From Plantago elongata (taxonomy: Eukaryota; Streptophyta; Magnoliopsida; Lamiales; Plantaginaceae): a DNA stretch of 64,000 bases. Position numbers and translations under genes: made by a program. The notes under the pieces are model-generated. The model was not told the origin of the DNA and made no database searches. It was given only the letters and a program-made list of their open reading frames with translations. The stretch lies in the NCBI GenBank assembly GCA_036897095.1, contig JAYMSP010000189.1, positions 1-64,000 on the forward strand, given 5' to 3'. How positions within the stretch are numbered: the first letter of the stretch is position 1; the number at the start of each line of letters is the position of its first letter. Shown piece by piece: positions 59,636 to 64,000 of this stretch.

Positions 59636-61107
59636 ATGAAGATGTACGCAACAAATTTACTTCTCTTTTCTACCTTGACTCTTCGTTTCTGAGGTGAAGC
59701 TTCAATGTAATCATTTCCCTCTGTTTCACCAGAATCAAGGCTCATGCTGGTGCGCTAACCAATTTCGAAGTGCTCGACCATTTGAGGTCTAGAGGAGCTG
59801 GAAAAGACCCTACGCGGATCATGCGTTCAGTTTCCCCATCTGAATTCAAGGTAATACTACTATACTTTTTAATTAGCAGCTAATAGTTGATGTTTTTCTT
59901 TTCCATGGCTAATTGAGTTTGTTTTCAATTCTTTATAAAGCTTTTTGATTACTTGGAGCAAAGTGTTGCCTGTAATCAAACGAGAGATATCGTTAATAAG
60001 ATGGTGCAAGAGTGTAAAAAATATGATCTTGCTAAGGCTGAGATTCTTAATATTATTAACACGAGGCCTGCATCTGCTGTCGAGGTTTTCACGGTATGTT
60101 TTTTTTATTTTGTCTAATTGTATTCTATTCAAGTTCTTACATTGCATTGTATTGTTTGATTGTGATTATTGGAATTCAATCGTAAGCTTTATGTGTGTTT
60201 ATGGTAAACTAGTAAAGTTCCAGCATTTTATCTAATCTTGAGGCAGTGGCAGAGAAACTTTAATCTGCGGTGTTGTTGGTAAGCTTTGCATTGTATATTT
60301 TGCTCCTATGAGATCTTTATGCTGTACAGGCCAAACAATACTCTTGTGTGTTGTATGGAGCTATCTAAGAATTTAGCGTAATATGAGTATGTATGAAATG
60401 CTAGTTTTCACTGTTGGAAAAGGAACCTTTGTATCATAGATCGTGCTGCTGCCTCCTTTGATTCACATTTTCGTTTAGTCTATCGTAATTTATTTTCCCT
60501 ATTTATACTTCTTCTCTGTTTATATATAAGCTTTGAACAGATGAATAGTAAATAAATTGAAATGGAGTAAAATGAGAGCCAAATGAGATAATTGGATAAA
60601 ACTTAATTTGAGTTGAATAAACTCAATTTGAATGTAGAAACAAACACTCCTTTTGAAGGATCTTAAACATTTTTTTGATTAACAAAACCGTCTTTATTAG
60701 ATTATAGTATCTAAATATGCAAGCATAACAGGGATTCCACATCTTCTATAGAGTCAAATCCATGCTCATTTTAATGGTAATATGGCTGAAATGTGTACAT
60801 AGAGTGATAGGAGCATGTGTAATTCATTACTCCACTATTCATATGAATCTTCCAAATTTGTCTATTTGTTTTGTTGTACTGCCAGATCATAGAGGAATGT
60901 GACTCGCGTATGGAAGACAAATTTGATGAGTTTGTTGAAGCAATCGAGCAAATTTTACCGCCACATCCTTCACAAGTTGAGTCTAAAGACGATACCGAGG
61001 AGGGGACACAAGAAGAGCCACCACATCCATCTCAAGCTGAATCTAATGACGATATTGAAGAGGGCAAAGAACTGCCATCAGATGAAGCTGAGATGGGTGG
61101 CGTCTAG
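59636..61107 (+). CDS. RPC9: RNA polymerase III subunit RPC9 (Rpb4/CRCP family)
   Basis: Exons 59636-59643, 59733-59850, 59941-60093 and 60886-61107 give 166 aa. RPC9 with RPC8 forms the stalk of nuclear RNA polymerase III and helps initiation on tRNA and 5S genes. AGALTNFEVLDHLRSRGAGK, TRIMRSVSPSEFKLFDYLE and LAKAEILNIINTRPASAVEV are diagnostic, with IIEECDSRMED following. The first coding exon is only 8 nt (ATGAAGAT|GTACGC); joined to the AG|AATCAAGGCT acceptor it gives MKIIKAHAGAL, matching the family start. An alternative 5-nt exon (ATGAA|GTTGG at 59487) would give MKIKAHAGAL. The acidic C-terminus carries two copies of a PPHPSQxESxDDxEEG unit, seemingly a recent in-frame duplication within an otherwise variable tail. 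Confidence 0.9.
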
Positions 61108-62352
61108 GAAGAATCTGTTGACATTCTCTAATTTATACCATTAGAACCTGTAAAATGACTGTAGCTCCCTAAGTTCATTGTACTCACTATTCGTTCTCTA
61201 GCCATTTTGTTATACGTGCCTCTTTCAAATACTACCTATCCCAACTTCTAGCTTATATAAACGTACTTCTTGAACCATACACAATTTATAGATCACAGTC
61301 ACAACATACACACTTCGGAATATCTCTGCAGGTGATTGGATTCTTGAACCATGAGAGAATGGAAATCATTTATCTAGTCAAAGGATGATTGACCAAGCAT
61401 TTAAATACCTCCATTTGACTCGATGAACAGTGATTTGGTCTAAAATACATTTAAAATACCCCATTTCAATTTCATTCTAAACACAATTTCACCAAAATTC
61501 TATACAAATGTCCATTTGAGTGTCATGCCAATCAGCCCTTAGAGTTATTAATAATAACTCAATTTTGTGCGTTTAATATTAAATGGGGTTGTGATTTTGA
61601 TACTGTCCATTTTGCATTATTTCACGTGTAATAAATAATCAAAATCATCCATCACGTCGCAGATAAATAGTATCTGCATTAATTGCACCACTGCAACATT
61701 GAAATTGGCCAGTACTAGGTTTTGTAGCTAAAAACCTAATATCCCCTCGAAGTTGTCCTAATACCGAGTGAGGTGTACTGGGTCAGCGGTGGTCAAAAAA
61801 TGCATGAGCTATAACAGAGTTAAGGCCATAGGTGTGTCTAAAATCAATTTGACCTTTTAAAAAATAATTAAATTAAATATTTTATCACTAAAAAGTACCA
61901 CTAAATTTTGATATAATTATACGAAGAAAAGATAGCTTTTTTTTCTCATCATGATCATTATTAAATCACCTAAATCCACACACTACCGTATACAAACTAC
62001 ATGTGAAGATTTGAGCCTATCAATTGTAAAAAAAAATAGCAAAAACTTTTCAATTATTGAATGTACAGTTTTATCAAACTTCAATTTTTCATAATATTTT
62101 AAACATAATATATAATGCACGATCAATAATAATACATCATTTAAACTACGAGGAATTATTATGGGGGCACATATGTGAACATTTTAGACGGCAGGGAGTG
62201 TCAGTAATATCGATATTTACATGGTGGTAATAGTACAATTGCACTGCTTCTATAAGACCTAGACCTAAGTGATAAGCTAGATACACTCGCCGACTTTGTT
62301 TATTCTCCTTCTTCCTCTTCTTGATCCCAAATGCACGGAAATTGTAGCTGCC
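61108..62352. other. Intergenic DNA
   Basis: Holds the RPC9 3' untranslated region and one family B MITE. Beyond that it is AT-rich with nothing recognised. Confidence 0.5.
61386..61541. mobile_element. MITE family B, copy 3 (opposite orientation)
   Basis: Left GATTGACCAAGCATTTAAAT, right TGTCATGCCAATCAGCCCTT, body complementary to copies 1 and 2 (CCCCATTTCAATTTCATTC). Confidence 0.72.
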
Positions 62353-63700
62353 ATGGTTGAGGCACCAAAGAACGGAGCTTCAGCTGCCCTTACCTCTTCT
62401 TATCCTTGTTCTGTTATCCGTACTAGTACTCTGGCTGATCACGAAGAACTCGACAAGATATTGGCTTATCTTTCGACTCCCAGATTTTTGGATTTCAGCC
62501 ATGTTGATAAGGTCAGTGATGCTCTTGATTTGCTTTGTTTAGTGATATGATGATATATATGTAGCAACCTATTCTTTCTGTATTCCAATTCAAAAAATTA
62601 ATGGGTTTCGTTTTCCAGATGAAACACTACAATTCTGCACTCTATATGTTCGACGCAACGCGAAAACGGTGTCTCACTCTAATTAGAGGCCTATTGTTCG
62701 GAAACAAGGTATCAGAGGCTCTAATTTTATTCAACATCACATGCTTGCTGTTTATCACGATTAGCATCGTGCTCAATGGGTTGTGCAAATCAGGACATAA
62801 TCATAAAGCCGTTAAGTTGCTGGAAAATTGTACCAGCAACCAAATGGTTAATACAATTATGCACTCTAATTGTTCGACAAAATGCGTCAATTGTTCGACA
62901 AAATGCGTCAATTGGTCGACATTGTTGATTTATTGTGCAAAGAGAACAAAATGCGTGTGGTCGTTGATTTATTGTGCAAAGATAATCTGATAGAGATGCT
63001 CTTTCTCTATTTTCTCAAATTGTTGGCAAGGGCATCATCTTCGCTTCGCATGTACTTCATTGATGGGGCTTTAGTTATTCGGATAGATGGAAAGAGGCCA
63101 ATTGATAGATTAGATGGACATCTATGATATCCTGATAGTTGTTACATTTAACACATTGATAGATGCCTATTGCAAGAACTGAAAGCATAAATAAAGAACT
63201 GAAAGGTTAAATAGGCCGAGCCTATTGCAAGAACTGAAAGGTTAAAGTAGCCGAGAACACTTATGGCTTTTTTACTTTTCTAGTGCACTCATCAATGGAT
63301 ATTGTATTCAATGAGAAATGAACGGGGCAATAGAAATATTCAAGTTTTTTTTTATAATATTCAAGTTTTTTATTGATTCTGGTTTGAGGGCCACTATAGT
63401 TATAGATGAAGCTTGGAGACTTTTCATTGAAGTTTCCTTTATAGGATTAGCATAGAAATATCAGTTTTATCATGGTTTAATTTGTTATGTATGGAAAGGT
63501 GGTTTTCAACGATATGAAAGCACACCATGTGACTACCAATTTGGTGACTTTCAATAGTTTGATAGATATTTTCTACAAGAATCAAGAGACTTATGTGGCA
63601 TTTTCAGTGCTATGTAGTATGGAAGACAATGTTGTTCATACAAATGTAATTACATACAACACCCTACTTCATGGACCAGTTGAAGATAATTGATACCGCA
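62353..63700 (+). pseudogene. Decayed pentatricopeptide-repeat (PPR) gene
   Basis: Scattered PPR phrases appear in changing frames: a start-like MVEAPKNGASAALTSS with DKILAYLSTPRFLDFSHVD (62353 on), MKHYNSALYMFDA (62619), TLIRGLLFGNKVSEALILF, VLNGLCKSGHNHKAVKLLE (about 62770-62825), and LVTFNSLIDIFYKN plus TNVITYNTLLHG (63540-63670). The repeat order fits a P-class, RFL-like mitochondrial PPR gene. Stops at about 62548 and many frameshifts, together with internal tandem duplications (21-bp unit at 62869-62910, repeated GAACTGAAAG words at 63175-63245), show it is dead. An intact gene would be about 500-600 codons without introns. Confidence 0.75.
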
Positions 63701-63838
63701 ATGGATCTATTCCATTCACTTCCTTCATGGACCAGTTGAAGATAATTGATACCGCAATGGATCTATTCCATTCACTTCCTTCATGGACCAGTTGAAGATA
63801 ATTGATACCGCAATGGATCTATTCCATTCACTTCCTTC
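63671..63838. repeat. 56-bp tandem repeat, three copies
   Basis: Units start at 63671, 63727 and 63783 and are essentially identical (each with ATGGACCAGTTGAAGATAAT). 56 is not a multiple of 3, so the expansion shifts the PPR frame. Identity among units implies recent origin. Confidence 0.93.
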
Positions 63839-64000
63839 GAGAGGTGTGCACCTGATGTGAAGACGTTTAACATTGGAGTGTTTGGTACCAAATTGGAATT
63901 GAGTTTTTGATAGACAAAAATGCAACTGAAATTGAGAAAACTCAATTTCAATTTGGAACCAAACACTCCGTAATGTTCGTTGAGATGGAAAAACCTGCTG
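63839..64000. mobile_element. Short palindromic MITE near the right edge
   Basis: Bases 63875-63969 (95 bp) run from GGAGTGTTTGGTACCAAATT to the complementary AATTTGGAACCAAACACTCC. Terminal inverted repeats of about 35 bp leave a small loop. No target duplication is clear. The flanks show nothing else before the window ends. Confidence 0.7.

Overview
This is nuclear DNA from a flowering plant, most likely a core eudicot and possibly an asterid (the lineage is a guess). The signs are AT-rich intergenic DNA, many short spliced genes with GT-AG introns, plant-only families (UDP-glycosyltransferase, GPI-anchored lipid transfer protein, chlorophyllase, RDM1, CXC/TSO1-like), Ty1/Copia retroelements, and hAT-type and MITE-like DNA transposons. 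No bacterial, CRISPR or operon structure is present.

Layout. 0-9.4 kb: a two-exon UGT86-like glycosyltransferase (+) converges on a nine-exon chloroplast folate-biopterin transporter of the FBT1 type (-). A two-exon gene for a secreted cysteine-rich peptide (-) follows, with degenerate copies of its first exon behind it. 12-17.3 kb: a GNAT acetyltransferase whose frame needs a GC-AG intron, a four-exon GPI-anchored lipid transfer protein, and a two-exon cytochrome P450, all on +. 17.9-31.8 kb: a nested retroelement block. A broken Ty1/Copia element is split by a younger, also broken, SIRE-type Copia element of about 10.1 kb, and one LTR of the younger element is split by a 1,015-bp hAT element with an 8-bp target duplication. 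31.8-35 kb: further hAT-type remnants and unassigned DNA.

36-40.8 kb: RDM1, a component of RNA-directed DNA methylation. It has a probable non-coding first exon and a long leader intron that holds a second promoter-like segment and a short piece resembling plastid 23S rRNA. 40.8-45.9 kb: intergenic DNA rich in MITEs. 45.9-50.4 kb: a ten-exon CXC-domain (TSO1/TCX) regulator. 52.2-54.3 kb: ribosomal protein eS1 (RPS3a, -), with a GC-AG last intron and a telo-box/TGGGCT promoter. 55.5 kb: a small secreted-peptide gene. 57.2-58.6 kb: chlorophyllase. 59.6-61.1 kb: RNA polymerase III subunit RPC9, whose first coding exon is only 8 nt. 62.3-63.7 kb: a decayed PPR gene with tandem duplications.

The genes do not form one pathway. 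FBT1 and chlorophyllase act in or around the plastid, RPS3a and RPC9 are growth housekeeping genes, and RDM1 belongs to the silencing machinery that would act on the retroelements nearby. I see no clearly undescribed multi-gene system. The most interesting local signals are the antisense FBT1-derived fragment just past the UGT stop, two GC-AG introns, the promoter-like segment inside the RDM1 leader intron, the extra coding remnant in the SIRE-type element, the unassigned cysteine-rich peptide with decayed copies, and several MITE families repeated across the window. Exon boundaries come from reading splice sites and recalled family sequences, not from transcripts.
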